Source: Flavobacteriales bacterium (lineage in GTDB: Bacteria > Bacteroidota > Bacteroidia > Flavobacteriales > UBA7430). From it: a DNA stretch of 6,846 nucleotides. Where the stretch lies: positions 27,799 through 34,644 of the forward strand of contig NYWQ01000017.1 in assembly GCA_002685115.1 (NCBI GenBank). Direction: 5' to 3'. The notes below the pieces were generated by a model. It was given only the letters and a program-made list of their open reading frames with translations. It had not been told where the DNA came from and did no database searches. Below are positions 1-6,533 of the stretch, one piece after another. Position numbers and translations under genes: made by a program. How positions within the stretch are numbered: position 1 is the stretch's first letter; each line of letters starts with the position of its first letter.

Positions 1-1028
1 TGGTATTGAACTGAAAAACAAGAGCGGTCTTTTAATCGAATGCCCTCTACAGAATTATCATTAAGGTTTTTGTGGGTGAGAATAACATTGTCATGATTTT
101 TTAAGCTCTCCATACTAATGGCAAAACCGTGATTTTGAGATGTTATTTCTCCTTTACCTGTTTCTAAATTAAATACAGGGTGATTGATCCCTCGATGCCC
201 ATTATGCATTTTATAAGTCTCAAGACCCGAGGATAAACCAATCATTTGATGTCCTAAGCAAATCCCAAAAATAGGTAAACCAGCATTGAGTATTTTTGAA
301 ACTTCAGCAACAACATTAGTCATAACACTTGGGTCTCCAGGACCATTAGATAAAAAGAAACCATGAGGATTCCATGCTAACATCTCTTCTAATGTAGTAT
401 GGCTAGGATATACTTTTAAATAACATCCACGATCCGCTAAACAACGCAAAATATTTTTCTTTACACCCAAATCTAAAACAGCAACCCGAATAGCAGCATC
501 TTCATTTCCAAATGTATAGGCTGATTTTGTTGATACTTTAGAGGACAGTTCTAAACCATCCATACTCGGTACTTTTGCTAATCGTTCAGTTAAATAATTA
601 ACGTCCATGTTCGCTGAAGAAATAATAGCATTCATAGCTCCCTTGTCTCGAACGTATCTTACAAGGGCACGAGTGTCAACATCACAAATTGCAACGATAC
701 TTTCCTTTACAAAATAGTCTTGCAAAGACATAGTTGAATCTGGTCGAGAATTTTGATTATTAAAATCCTTGCAAATTAAACCTGAAATTTTAACACCATC
801 CGATTCTACTTCTAATTCGTGCGTTCCATAATTTCCGATATGAGCACTAGTAGTAAGCATGAGCTGACCTTTATAAGAAGGATCAGTGAATATTTCTTGG
901 TAACCAGTCATCCCTGTATTAAAGCATACCTCTCCTGTAGCAATACCCGTTAAGCCTGCAGCATGGCCATAAAAAACAGTTCCATCTTCGAGTAGTAATA
1001 TTGCTTTTTGTTTCGTAGTGTATTTCAT
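1..1028 (-). CDS. carA: Carbamoyl phosphate synthetase small (glutaminase) subunit, 3' end missing
   Basis: Hydrolyses glutamine and passes the ammonia to the large subunit CarB, which makes carbamoyl phosphate for pyrimidine and arginine synthesis in the cytoplasm. The window holds 342 codons from an ATG at 1028; the frame is open to the left edge. Residues 1 to about 150 are the CarA-specific N-terminal domain (FNTGMTGYQE near residue 40). The rest is a class I glutamine amidotransferase domain: oxyanion-loop motif NGPGDP at 228-233, nucleophile Cys257 in GICLGHQ, and His300 in SQNHGF. The Cys-to-His spacing of 43 matches E. coli Cys269/His312. The sequence breaks off after Tyr342 with the first two bases of a codon starting CA, where the family has the catalytic HPE triplet, so about 20 to 30 residues lie outside. 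No Shine-Dalgarno precedes the ATG. It follows rplQ in the same direction, but an intrinsic terminator stands between them. From memory, carA after rplQ is a recurrent order in Flavobacteriia. Identity is very secure. Confidence 0.97.
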   Translation of the reverse strand, partial: MKYTTKQKAILLLEDGTVFYGHAAGLTGIATGEVCFNTGMTGYQEIFTDPSYKGQLMLTTSAHIGNYGTHELEVESDGVKISGLICKDFNNQNSRPDSTMSLQDYFVKESIVAICDVDTRALVRYVRDKGAMNAIISSANMDVNYLTERLAKVPSMDGLELSSKVSTKSAYTFGNEDAAIRVAVLDLGVKKNILRCLADRGCYLKVYPSHTTLEEMLAWNPHGFFLSNGPGDPSVMTNVVAEVSKILNAGLPIFGICLGHQMIGLSSGLETYKMHNGHRGINHPVFNLETGKGEITSQNHGFAISMESLKNHDNVILTHKNLNDNSVEGIRLKDRSCFSVQY

Positions 1029-1042
1029 CTAATTTACATTTC

Positions 1043-1076
1043 AAAAAAAAAGGATAAAGCCGAAGCCCTATCCTTT
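1043..1076 (-). terminator. Intrinsic terminator between rplQ and carA
   Basis: Read on the minus strand, a 12-bp stem (AAAGGATAGGGC against GCTTTATCCTTT, two of the pairs being G-U) closes a UUCG loop. The closing pair is C-G, giving the very stable cUUCGg tetraloop. Nine T residues follow, of which three pair in the stem and six form the tail. It begins 31 nt after the rplQ stop codon and ends 14 nt before the carA start. This is seen directly in the sequence. By inference it ends the ribosomal protein transcript, fully or partly. The opposite strand carries the A tract on the upstream side and only TTTAGTATTT after the stem, so it is oriented for minus-strand transcription. Confidence 0.92.
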
Positions 1077-1107
1077 AGTATTTAAGAGAATAATAAAGAA
1101 TAGATTC

Positions 1108-1632
1108 TTATGCATCCTTAGTCTCAGCATCAGAAGAACTATCCTCTTCTTTTTCAGTAGACTCCTCAATTACTTGAGCTTCTTCTACAGCAGGAGTCTC
1201 TTCAACTGTTGCTGTAGATTTTTTTCGTCTACGAGTTTTTGTTTTCTTAACCTCTTTACCGTTCGTGTAAACTTCGTTGAAATCAACCAACTCAATCATA
1301 CACATTTCTGCATTATCACCGGGACGATTTCCTGTTTTGATAATACGAGTGTATCCACCTGGACGACTAGCTACTTTTGTTGCAACAGCACCAAACAATT
1401 CTTTGATGGTTTCTTTTTGCTTCACATAACTAAACACAACTCTACGAGAATGTGTTGAATCGACTTTTGATTTTGTGATTAATGGCTCAACATATTGTTT
1501 CAATGCTTTCGCTTTCGCAACAGTCGTGTTTATTCTTTTGTGCTCAATCAATGAACAAGCCATGTTTGCTAGCATCGCTTTACGATGAGCAGCCTTTCTT
1601 CCTAAGTGATTGAATTTTTTTCCGTGTCTCAT
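1108..1632 (-). CDS. rplQ: 50S ribosomal protein L17 (bL17) with charged C-terminal tail
   Basis: Component of the large ribosomal subunit, near the peptide exit tunnel. The N-terminus ([13 protein letters not shown]) and the segment around residues 90-117 ([20 protein letters not shown], then IELVD) are diagnostic of L17. The conserved core ends near residue 122. E. coli L17 is 127 residues long; this protein has 174. The extra part splits by charge: residues 126-138 have nine Lys or Arg, and residues 144-173 have thirteen Asp or Glu against two Lys. Bacteroidota L17 proteins are commonly lengthened here; the role of the tail is unknown to me. The start lies 4 nt after the rpoA stop codon, which suggests translational coupling. 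An AAGGA sequence 8 nt before the ATG resembles a Shine-Dalgarno. This is the last ribosomal gene before the terminator. Confidence 0.98.
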   Translation of the reverse strand: MRHGKKFNHLGRKAAHRKAMLANMACSLIEHKRINTTVAKAKALKQYVEPLITKSKVDSTHSRRVVFSYVKQKETIKELFGAVATKVASRPGGYTRIIKTGNRPGDNAEMCMIELVDFNEVYTNGKEVKKTKTRRRKKSTATVEETPAVEEAQVIEESTEKEEDSSSDAETKDA

Positions 1633-1636
1633 GACC

Positions 1637-2629
1637 CTATTCCTTGTCTAATTTGTACTTAGCAGTGTCCATACCGAAGTTAAGACCCTTCAAAGCAACT
1701 AGTTCATCTAATTCTGTCAACGATTTTTTACCGAAGTTTCTAAACTTCATTAAATCGCTTTTATTAAAGGTAACCAAGTCACCTAATGTATCAACTTCTG
1801 CAGCTTTCAAGCAATTAAGTGCTCTTACTGAGAGATCCATCTCTGTCAATTTCGATTGTAAGAGTTGTCTCATTTTAAGAGATTCTTCATCGTATTGGTT
1901 TTCCGAAGATGTTTCTTCATCCTCTAACGTAATTCGTTCGTCAGAGAACAACATGAAGTGATGTATTAAGATTTTGGCTGCTTCTGTTAAAGCATCCTTT
2001 GCATCAATAGAACCATCAGTGATCACATCGAAAATTAACTTTTCGTAATCTGTCTTTTGTTCTACACGAAAGTTCTCAACCTCAAACTTTACATTTTTAA
2101 TTGGTGTAAAGATTGAGTCTGTTGCGATTGTTCCTAATGGAGCTTCCTCAATATTTTGCTCTTCAGCTGTAACAAATCCACGTCCTTTGATGATGGTTAA
2201 AGTCATGTCAATTTTGACTTTAGAATCCATATTACATATTACCAAATCAGGATTTAAAACCTGAAATCCGGAAATATGCTTACCAATATCACCTGCTTTT
2301 AGTTGATCTTGTCCAGCTACTGATACTTGAACGGATTCGTTCTCAACATCTTCAACTTGTTTCTTAAAGCGAACTTGCTTTAAGTTTAAGATGATTTCTG
2401 TAACGTCTTCAACAACACCTTTGATGGTAGAAAACTCATGCTCTATACCATCTATTCGTACTGAAGAAATGGCAAATCCTTCTAAGGAAGAAAGTAATAC
2501 TCTTCGAAGAGCGTTACCAACTGTTAAACCATAACCAGGTTCTAAAGGACGAAACTCGAACTGACCTTGATTATCGTCAGAGTTTACCATGAATACTCTA
2601 TCGGGCTTCTGGAAATTTAATATTGCCAT
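1637..2629 (-). CDS. rpoA: DNA-directed RNA polymerase subunit alpha
   Basis: The alpha subunit dimerises to nucleate RNA polymerase assembly (beta and beta' dock on it), and its C-terminal domain contacts promoter DNA and activators. The 330 residues match the usual length (E. coli 329). Residues 1 to about 230 form the N-terminal assembly domain, with [14 protein letters not shown] at 38-51. Residues about 231-255 are an acidic flexible linker. The C-terminal domain follows with helix-hairpin-helix features. Its DNA-contacting residues are retained: Arg269, Asn272, Cys273 and Lys275 in VRALNCLK, and Gly300, Lys302 and Ser303 in NFGKKS, corresponding to E. coli R265, N268, C269, K271, G296, K298 and S299. 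The start gives the N-terminus [10 protein letters not shown], the form typical of Bacteroidota. It lies 28 nt after rpsD, the largest gap within the run, in A+T-rich sequence without a recognisable promoter or Shine-Dalgarno. Confidence 0.99.
   Translation of the reverse strand: MAILNFQKPDRVFMVNSDDNQGQFEFRPLEPGYGLTVGNALRRVLLSSLEGFAISSVRIDGIEHEFSTIKGVVEDVTEIILNLKQVRFKKQVEDVENESVQVSVAGQDQLKAGDIGKHISGFQVLNPDLVICNMDSKVKIDMTLTIIKGRGFVTAEEQNIEEAPLGTIATDSIFTPIKNVKFEVENFRVEQKTDYEKLIFDVITDGSIDAKDALTEAAKILIHHFMLFSDERITLEDEETSSENQYDEESLKMRQLLQSKLTEMDLSVRALNCLKAAEVDTLGDLVTFNKSDLMKFRNFGKKSLTELDELVALKGLNFGMDTAKYKLDKE
1641..1645 (-). promoter_or_regulatory. Shine-Dalgarno-like AAGGA before rplQ
   Basis: AAGGA lies 8 nt upstream of the rplQ ATG, inside the last two sense codons of rpoA (AAG GAA, Lys-Glu). 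It is the only purine-rich site in the window at proper spacing for the anti-Shine-Dalgarno; I see none before the other complete genes. Because the bases also encode rpoA residues, chance is a fair explanation, and Bacteroidota ribosomes use such sites little. Confidence 0.35.
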
Positions 2630-2657
2630 ATTATAAATCTTTTACTTGTCTTAATTA

Positions 2658-3263
2658 TTACTTAGAGTACAATTCTACGATCAACTGCTCCTTGATGTTC
2701 TCAGGGATTTGTGTACGTTCAGGAATTGCAACGAAAGTACCACGTAATGTATCAGAATTGAATTCCAACCATTCATACACAGCAGAGCTAGATCTTACTG
2801 AATCCGTAATAGCTTCAAGTGCTTTTGACTTCTCACGAACTTCAATTACATCTCCAGGACGCATTGAATAGGAAGGAATGTTTACAATACCACCATTAAC
2901 AGTGATGTGACGGTGAGATACCAATTGACGTGCACCGCTTCTAGTTGGAGAGATCCCCATTCTGTAAACAGTATTGTCTAATCTTCTTTCACACAATTGC
3001 AATAGCATTTCACCAGTTACACCGGTTTTTGAAGATGCTTTCTTGTATAAATTACGAAATTGTTTTTCAAGAATCCCGTATGTATATTTTGCTTTTTGTT
3101 TCTCCAGTAATTGAACTGAATACTCCGATTGCTTTGATCTTCTGCGTGAATTTCCGTGTTGACCTGGACCGTAGTTCTTTTTCTCTAACGATTTGTCAGC
3201 ACCGAAGATTGCTTCACCGAATCTACGTGCAATTTTGGTTTTTGGACCTGTATATCTTGCCAT
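2658..3263 (-). CDS. rpsD: 30S ribosomal protein S4 (uS4), cysteine-poor form
   Basis: Primary 16S rRNA-binding protein that starts 30S body assembly near the mRNA entry channel. At 201 residues it has the normal length. The N-terminus [17 protein letters not shown] and the stretch YGPGQHG at 31-37 are family hallmarks. The S4 RNA-binding domain runs from about 92 to 155 ([11 protein letters not shown], then [16 protein letters not shown]). The only cysteine is Cys91, so the N-terminal four-cysteine zinc knuckle of some S4 proteins is absent: this is the zinc-free type. It lies 18 nt after rpsK and 28 nt before rpoA. In E. coli, S4 represses the alpha operon by binding the mRNA ahead of rpsM; I cannot show an equivalent site here. 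Confidence 0.99.
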   Translation of the reverse strand: MARYTGPKTKIARRFGEAIFGADKSLEKKNYGPGQHGNSRRRSKQSEYSVQLLEKQKAKYTYGILEKQFRNLYKKASSKTGVTGEMLLQLCERRLDNTVYRMGISPTRSGARQLVSHRHITVNGGIVNIPSYSMRPGDVIEVREKSKALEAITDSVRSSSAVYEWLEFNSDTLRGTFVAIPERTQIPENIKEQLIVELYSK

Positions 3264-3281
3264 TTCTTAGATTTTAAGGGA

Positions 3282-3662
3282 TTAAACTCTTCTGCGTTTT
3301 GGAGGTCTACAACCATTGTGTGGTTGTGGAGTAACATCTACAATTTCAGATACCTGAATACCGTTGTTGTGTAACGTACGGATTGCAGATTCACGACCAT
3401 TACCTGGTCCCTTCACATAAACTTTTACTTTTCTCAAACCTGCTTCATGAGCTACTTTAGCGCAATCTTCAGCAGCTGTTTGAGCAGCATAAGGAGTGTT
3501 CTTTTTAGAACCCTTAAATCCTTGCTTACCAGCGGAAGACCATGAAATTACTTGGCCTGCATTGTTGGTAAGAGAGATGATGATGTTGTTGAAAGACGAA
3601 TGTATATGAGCCTGTCCAACAGCCTCAACCTTTACGTTTCTCTTTTTGTTTGTCTTAGCCAT
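3282..3662 (-). CDS. rpsK: 30S ribosomal protein S11 (uS11)
   Basis: Platform protein of the small subunit, next to the mRNA in the E site. Its 126 residues are normal for the family (E. coli 129). Motifs: HIHSSFNN at 19-26, the [19 protein letters not shown] segment at 43-61, [13 protein letters not shown] at 83-95, and the basic end [18 protein letters not shown]. The Asn116-Gly117 pair corresponds to E. coli Asn119-Gly120, where the asparagine is known to convert to isoaspartate; whether that happens here is inference only. The gene starts 9 nt after rpsM, whose stop is followed directly by a second in-frame TAG, and no clear Shine-Dalgarno is present. Confidence 0.99.
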   Translation of the reverse strand: MAKTNKKRNVKVEAVGQAHIHSSFNNIIISLTNNAGQVISWSSAGKQGFKGSKKNTPYAAQTAAEDCAKVAHEAGLRKVKVYVKGPGNGRESAIRTLHNNGIQVSEIVDVTPQPHNGCRPPKRRRV

Positions 3663-3671
3663 AGCTACCTA

Positions 3672-4046
3672 CTATTTAGTTGCTTTCTTTTTGTTAGCAA
3701 CAGTTTTTCTTCTACCCTTTCTCGTACGAGAGTTGTTTTTGGTTCTCTGACCTCTTAACGGGAGTCCCGCACGATGGCGTTGACCTCTGTTACACCCAAT
3801 ATCCATCAATCGCTTGATGTTTAGTTGGACTTCAGATCTTAACTCACCCTCGATGGTGTAGTCTGATATGATGGTACGAATTTGATTCAATTCGTCATCA
3901 TTCCAATCCTTAACCTTTGTGCTGTGATCAACACCGGCTTTACTAAGGATTTCCGCTGATCGTGTGCTTCCTATACCGAAAATATAGGTTAGCCCGATAA
4001 CTCCTCTTTTGTTTGTAGGTAAATCTACCCCTGCAATTCTTGCCAT
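3672..4046 (-). CDS. rpsM: 30S ribosomal protein S13 (uS13)
   Basis: Head protein of the small subunit that forms bridges to the large subunit and touches P-site tRNA through its basic tail. Its 124 residues are typical. The N-terminus [10 protein letters not shown] and [14 protein letters not shown] (21-34) belong to the helix-two turns-helix domain. The signature [22 protein letters not shown] lies at 90-111, and the end is a Lys/Arg-rich tail suited to tRNA contact. At 84-88 the sequence is GCNRG, where many S13 proteins have GCYRG; the AAC codon is clear. It follows rpmJ by 22 nt, in which a small hairpin sits, and precedes rpsK by 9 nt. Confidence 0.99.
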   Translation of the reverse strand: MARIAGVDLPTNKRGVIGLTYIFGIGSTRSAEILSKAGVDHSTKVKDWNDDELNQIRTIISDYTIEGELRSEVQLNIKRLMDIGCNRGQRHRAGLPLRGQRTKNNSRTRKGRRKTVANKKKATK

Positions 4047-4058
4047 AGAATGTTTTTT

Positions 4059-4080
4059 AGATCAAGGTCTAGCCTTGTCT
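4059..4080 (-). other. Small hairpin over the rpmJ stop codon, in the rpsM leader
   Basis: On the minus strand CAAGG (4073-4077) pairs with CCTTG (4063-4067) around a five-base loop CTAGA, whose TAG is the rpmJ stop codon. AGA (4078-4080) can add three more pairs with TCT (4059-4061) past one bulged A. An A run follows, not a T run, so it is not an intrinsic terminator. In E. coli the S4 autoregulatory element lies just before rpsM. The position is suggestive, but this element is far smaller and may be chance. Confidence 0.35.
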
Positions 4081-4185
4081 TTGTTTGAACTTAGGGTTCT
4101 TTTTGTTAATTACGTAAAGACGTCCTTTTCTGCGCACAATTTGGCAGTCAGCACTTCTTTTTTTGATTGATGCTCTTACTTTCAT
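4069..4185 (-). CDS. rpmJ: 50S ribosomal protein L36 (bL36), zinc ligands mostly lost
   Basis: A 38-codon gene for the smallest protein of the large subunit, which binds 23S rRNA. Translation from the ATG at 4185 gives [14 protein letters not shown], then [20 protein letters not shown] and QRQG, a clear L36 match over its whole length. The zinc-binding form uses Cys11, Cys14, Cys27 and His33. Here only Cys14 remains; the other positions hold Ser, Asn and Phe, so a zinc ribbon is not expected. This agrees with the zinc-free L36 usual in Bacteroidota. It starts 11 nt after infA and ends 22 nt before rpsM. The A+T-rich leader has no Shine-Dalgarno. Confidence 0.97.
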   Translation of the reverse strand: MKVRASIKKRSADCQIVRRKGRLYVINKKNPKFKQRQG

Positions 4186-4196
4186 TTTGGATTTAT

Positions 4197-4412
4197 TTAA
4201 TATCTGTAAGTAATTCTTCCTTTCGTCAAATCATACGGTGACATCGCTAATTTAACTTTATCGCCTGGTAATAATTTGATATAGTGCATACGCATCTTTC
4301 CTGAAATATGAGCTGTTAAAATGTGACCATTTTCCAGTTCAACTCGGAACATTGCATTAGAAAGTGATTCAATAATCACTCCGTCTTGCTCTATAGATGC
4401 TTGTTTAGCCAT
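4197..4412 (-). CDS. infA: Translation initiation factor IF-1
   Basis: Binds the 30S A site during initiation and works with IF-2 and IF-3. Its 71 residues form a single S1-like OB fold, matching the family (E. coli 72). Recognisable parts are the N-terminus [22 protein letters not shown] at 22-30, the RNA-facing loop [16 protein letters not shown] at 36-51, and the end [11 protein letters not shown]. It begins 3 nt after the map stop codon, so translation is probably coupled, and lies 11 nt before rpmJ. The infA-rpmJ-rpsM order is the conserved junction between the spc and alpha blocks in many bacteria. Confidence 0.99.
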   Translation of the reverse strand: MAKQASIEQDGVIIESLSNAMFRVELENGHILTAHISGKMRMHYIKLLPGDKVKLAMSPYDLTKGRITYRY

Positions 4413-4415
4413 ACA

Positions 4416-5195
4416 CTAGTTTTTGTTTTTTAATACTTTATCAATATAATCGAATGACGACAATATTTCTGCTTTTCCTTTTCGAACAACAATTGTGTGT
4501 TCAAAATGTGCCGAAGGTTTCAAGTCGGCTGTTTTAATAGTCCAACCATCGTTTAACTGGTTTATCTCTTTAACCCCCATGTTAATCATGGGCTCAATAG
4601 CAATCACCAATCCTTCATGCAATTTAACGCCTCTACCTCTTTTACCGTAATTTGGAACTTCTGGACTTTCGTGGAGATTAACTCCAACTCCATGACCAAC
4701 GAGTTCCCGAACAACTGTAAAACCATTTTTCTCTGCGTGGTTTTGAATTGCATAACCAATATCGCCAATGCGATTACCAGCCACTGCAACTTCTATTCCC
4801 TTGTAAAGAGATTCTCGAGTTATTTTCAATAACTCTTTCACATCTTTAGCAACTTCACCTACTTCATAGGTGAAAGCAGAATCACCGAAAAAACCATTTT
4901 TCTTAACTCCACAGTCTAAAGATAAAATAGTGCCGGACTCAATAGGGTCATTAGTAGGAATACCATGAACAACTTGTTCATTTGGAGAAACACACAAGGT
5001 GTTCGGAAAACCACTATAACCTTTAAAAGCAGGAACACCACCATTATCTCTGATAAACTCTTCAGCTATCTTATCCAGTGCGAGAGTAGAAACTCCAGGT
5101 TGAATAAGTTTGGCAACTTCGGCGTGCGTTTTTGCAACAAGTAAAGAACTTTCTTTTATTAATTCTATTTCTTCTTCAGTCTTATAGTAGATCAT
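4416..5195 (-). CDS. map: Methionine aminopeptidase, type I
   Basis: Removes the initiator methionine from new proteins once the formyl group is gone, acting near the ribosomal exit tunnel. The 259 residues make up a compact pita-bread fold without N-terminal extension, as in type Ia enzymes (E. coli 264). All five metal ligands are visible: Asp94 (LDCGV), Asp105 (FGDSA), His168 (GHGVG), Glu201 (IEPMI) and Glu232 (FEHT). Active-site His77 (VVHGIP) and His175 (NLHESP) are also kept. The start is MIYYKTEEEIELIKES. It sits 15 nt after secY and 3 nt before infA. Having map inside the ribosomal run couples it to ribosome supply; the same position is common in Bacteroidota and, next to adk, in Firmicutes. 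Confidence 0.99.
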   Translation of the reverse strand: MIYYKTEEEIELIKESSLLVAKTHAEVAKLIQPGVSTLALDKIAEEFIRDNGGVPAFKGYSGFPNTLCVSPNEQVVHGIPTNDPIESGTILSLDCGVKKNGFFGDSAFTYEVGEVAKDVKELLKITRESLYKGIEVAVAGNRIGDIGYAIQNHAEKNGFTVVRELVGHGVGVNLHESPEVPNYGKRGRGVKLHEGLVIAIEPMINMGVKEINQLNDGWTIKTADLKPSAHFEHTIVVRKGKAEILSSFDYIDKVLKNKN

Positions 5196-5210
5196 AATAG
5201 AAAAGGGCTA

Positions 5211-6518
5211 TTACATTCCTGATCTACCTGTCAATCTACCAGACTGCATCAAACCATCGTAATGACGATTTAATAAATAGCCTTCAATTTGTTGTAAGGT
5301 GTCAAGAACAACTCCAACCATAATCAATAATGAAGTACCTCCAAAGAACTGAGAGAATGATTGGTTTATACCAGCATTCATTGCAAAGGCAGGTAAAATA
5401 GCTATAATAGCTAAAAACACAGACCCAGGCAATACAATTCTAGACATCACATTATCTAAAAAACCAGCAGTATCTTTCCCTGGTTTTACCCCTGGAACGA
5501 AACCACCATTGCGTTTTAAATCATCTGCCATCTGGTTAGTATTAACCGTTATAGCAGTGTAAAAGTAAGTAAACAATATGATTAAAGTTGCGAACGCAAA
5601 ATTATACCAAAAACCTGAGAAATCAGAGAAAGTGGCAACAAAACTTTGCACACCCTCAGAGTCTGAAAAACCTGCGAAGGTAATAGGTATAAACATAATT
5701 GCTTGCGCAAATATAATTGGCATAACACCAGATGCGTTCACTTTTAAAGGTAAATATTGTCGAGCTGCAGCCATTTGAGCGGTAGCTCCTCGCTTAGCAT
5801 ATTGAATAGGAATACGACGTACACCTTGAACCAATAAAACAGAAGCAAGAATAACAACAAGCATAATTACCAACTCTACTAAAATGATTAAAGGTTTCGC
5901 TCTACCAACTTCAAACAAAAATGCTTGAGGAAGACTGGCTATAATTCCAACCATAATTAAAAGGGAGATACCGTTTCCAATACCACTGTCCGTAATTTTC
6001 TCTCCTAACCACATAGCGAACATAGTACCTGTAACAAGTATAATGATACTTGACAACCAGAACGAACTACTTGACAACAAGAAAGCTTCAGCTGGAAGCG
6101 TTGCTTTTAAGTTGGCAATGTAACCTGGTGCTTGAAAACAAGTAATCAAAACAGTCAAATAACGAGTTATTTGACTGATTTTTGTCCGTCCACTTTCACC
6201 GTCCTTTTGCAATTTCTGCAAATAAGGAACAGCCATTGTGGCTAGCTGTATAACAATTGAAGCTGAAATATAAGGCATGATACCTAAAGCCATTATAGAA
6301 GCTTGAGAGAAGGCACCACCTGTAAACATATTCAACAATCCTAATAGACCGTCAGATGTTTGGTTTTGCAATGCACCCAATTGTTGAGGATCTATACCTG
6401 GAAGAGCAACAAATGAACCTAAACGGTAAATAAGTAAAAAACCTAAAGTAGTTAAAATTCTACCTCTCAATTCTTCAATCTTCCAAATATTCTTTAGTGT
6501 ATCAATAAAATTCTTCAT
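5211..6518 (-). CDS. secY: Preprotein translocase subunit SecY
   Basis: Channel-forming core of the SecYEG translocon in the inner membrane; with SecA or the ribosome it exports and inserts proteins. The 435 residues match the family (E. coli 443). Ten hydrophobic segments are visible, near residues 22-40, 71-95, 117-134, 152-172, 181-199, 208-231, 263-283, 305-326, 363-381 and 394-412. The plug region lies near 58-70 (LLGLLNMFTGG). Cytosolic loop motifs are RRIPIQYAKRG (234-244) followed by LPLKVNASGVMPIIFA, and LKRNGGFVPGVKPG (334-347). Lys345 stands where E. coli has Arg357, a residue important for SecA-driven export, so the charge is kept. The C-terminal tail is SGRLTGRSGM. The start is 15 nt after rplO with no Shine-Dalgarno, and the stop is a tandem TAA TAG. 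A long perfect inverted repeat lies in the coding sequence near codons 115-123. Confidence 0.99.
   Translation of the reverse strand: MKNFIDTLKNIWKIEELRGRILTTLGFLLIYRLGSFVALPGIDPQQLGALQNQTSDGLLGLLNMFTGGAFSQASIMALGIMPYISASIVIQLATMAVPYLQKLQKDGESGRTKISQITRYLTVLITCFQAPGYIANLKATLPAEAFLLSSSSFWLSSIIILVTGTMFAMWLGEKITDSGIGNGISLLIMVGIIASLPQAFLFEVGRAKPLIILVELVIMLVVILASVLLVQGVRRIPIQYAKRGATAQMAAARQYLPLKVNASGVMPIIFAQAIMFIPITFAGFSDSEGVQSFVATFSDFSGFWYNFAFATLIILFTYFYTAITVNTNQMADDLKRNGGFVPGVKPGKDTAGFLDNVMSRIVLPGSVFLAIIAILPAFAMNAGINQSFSQFFGGTSLLIMVGVVLDTLQQIEGYLLNRHYDGLMQSGRLTGRSGM
6148..6181. repeat. 12-bp perfect inverted repeat within secY
   Basis: CAGTCAAATAAC (6152-6163) is exactly complementary to GTTATTTGACTG (6166-6177), with two bases between. 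After one A/A mismatch (6151 and 6178), three more A-T pairs extend it (6148-6150 with 6179-6181). In the secY mRNA this would be an 11-bp stem with a CUCG loop, followed by UUUUG. On the plus strand it is followed by ATTTTTG. The codons cover SecY residues about 113-124, the end of the cytosolic loop between the second and third membrane segments. Presence of the repeat is certain; a function is not shown. Confidence 0.7.
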
Positions 6519-6533
6519 AAGTATGGTAGCTTA

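Noticed and set aside
1159..1199. 8-bp inverted repeat AGACTCCT/AGGAGTCT in the rplQ tail
   Set aside because: The spacer is 25 nt in low-complexity Glu/Ser/Thr codons; such repeats are expected there by chance.
2500..2511. 12-bp perfect palindrome CTCTTCGAAGAG in rpoA
   Set aside because: It falls on the invariant Ala-Leu-Arg-Arg codons of the alpha N-terminal motif and has no loop or U tract; coding coincidence is enough.
2630..2657. Possible internal promoter in the rpsD-rpoA gap
   Set aside because: The 28-nt gap is A+T-rich, but I find neither the Bacteroidota TAnnTTTG -7 motif with a TTTG -33 box nor an E. coli-like pair.
2945..3277. 110-residue open frame on the plus strand, and similar plus-strand frames at 1174-1458, 1644-1961, 2623-2871, 3552-3758, 4617-4832 and 5578-5778
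   Set aside because: Each lies antisense to a well-identified conserved gene and its translation resembles no family I know; these are shadows of the coding strand.
4576..4592. 6-bp inverted repeat CCCATG/CATGGG with 5-nt spacer in map
   Set aside because: It lies within the conserved Glu-Pro-Met region codons, is short, and has no accompanying signal.
4604..4789. 61-residue minus-strand frame inside map
   Set aside because: It is out of frame with an intact map gene having all catalytic residues, and its sequence is not protein-like.
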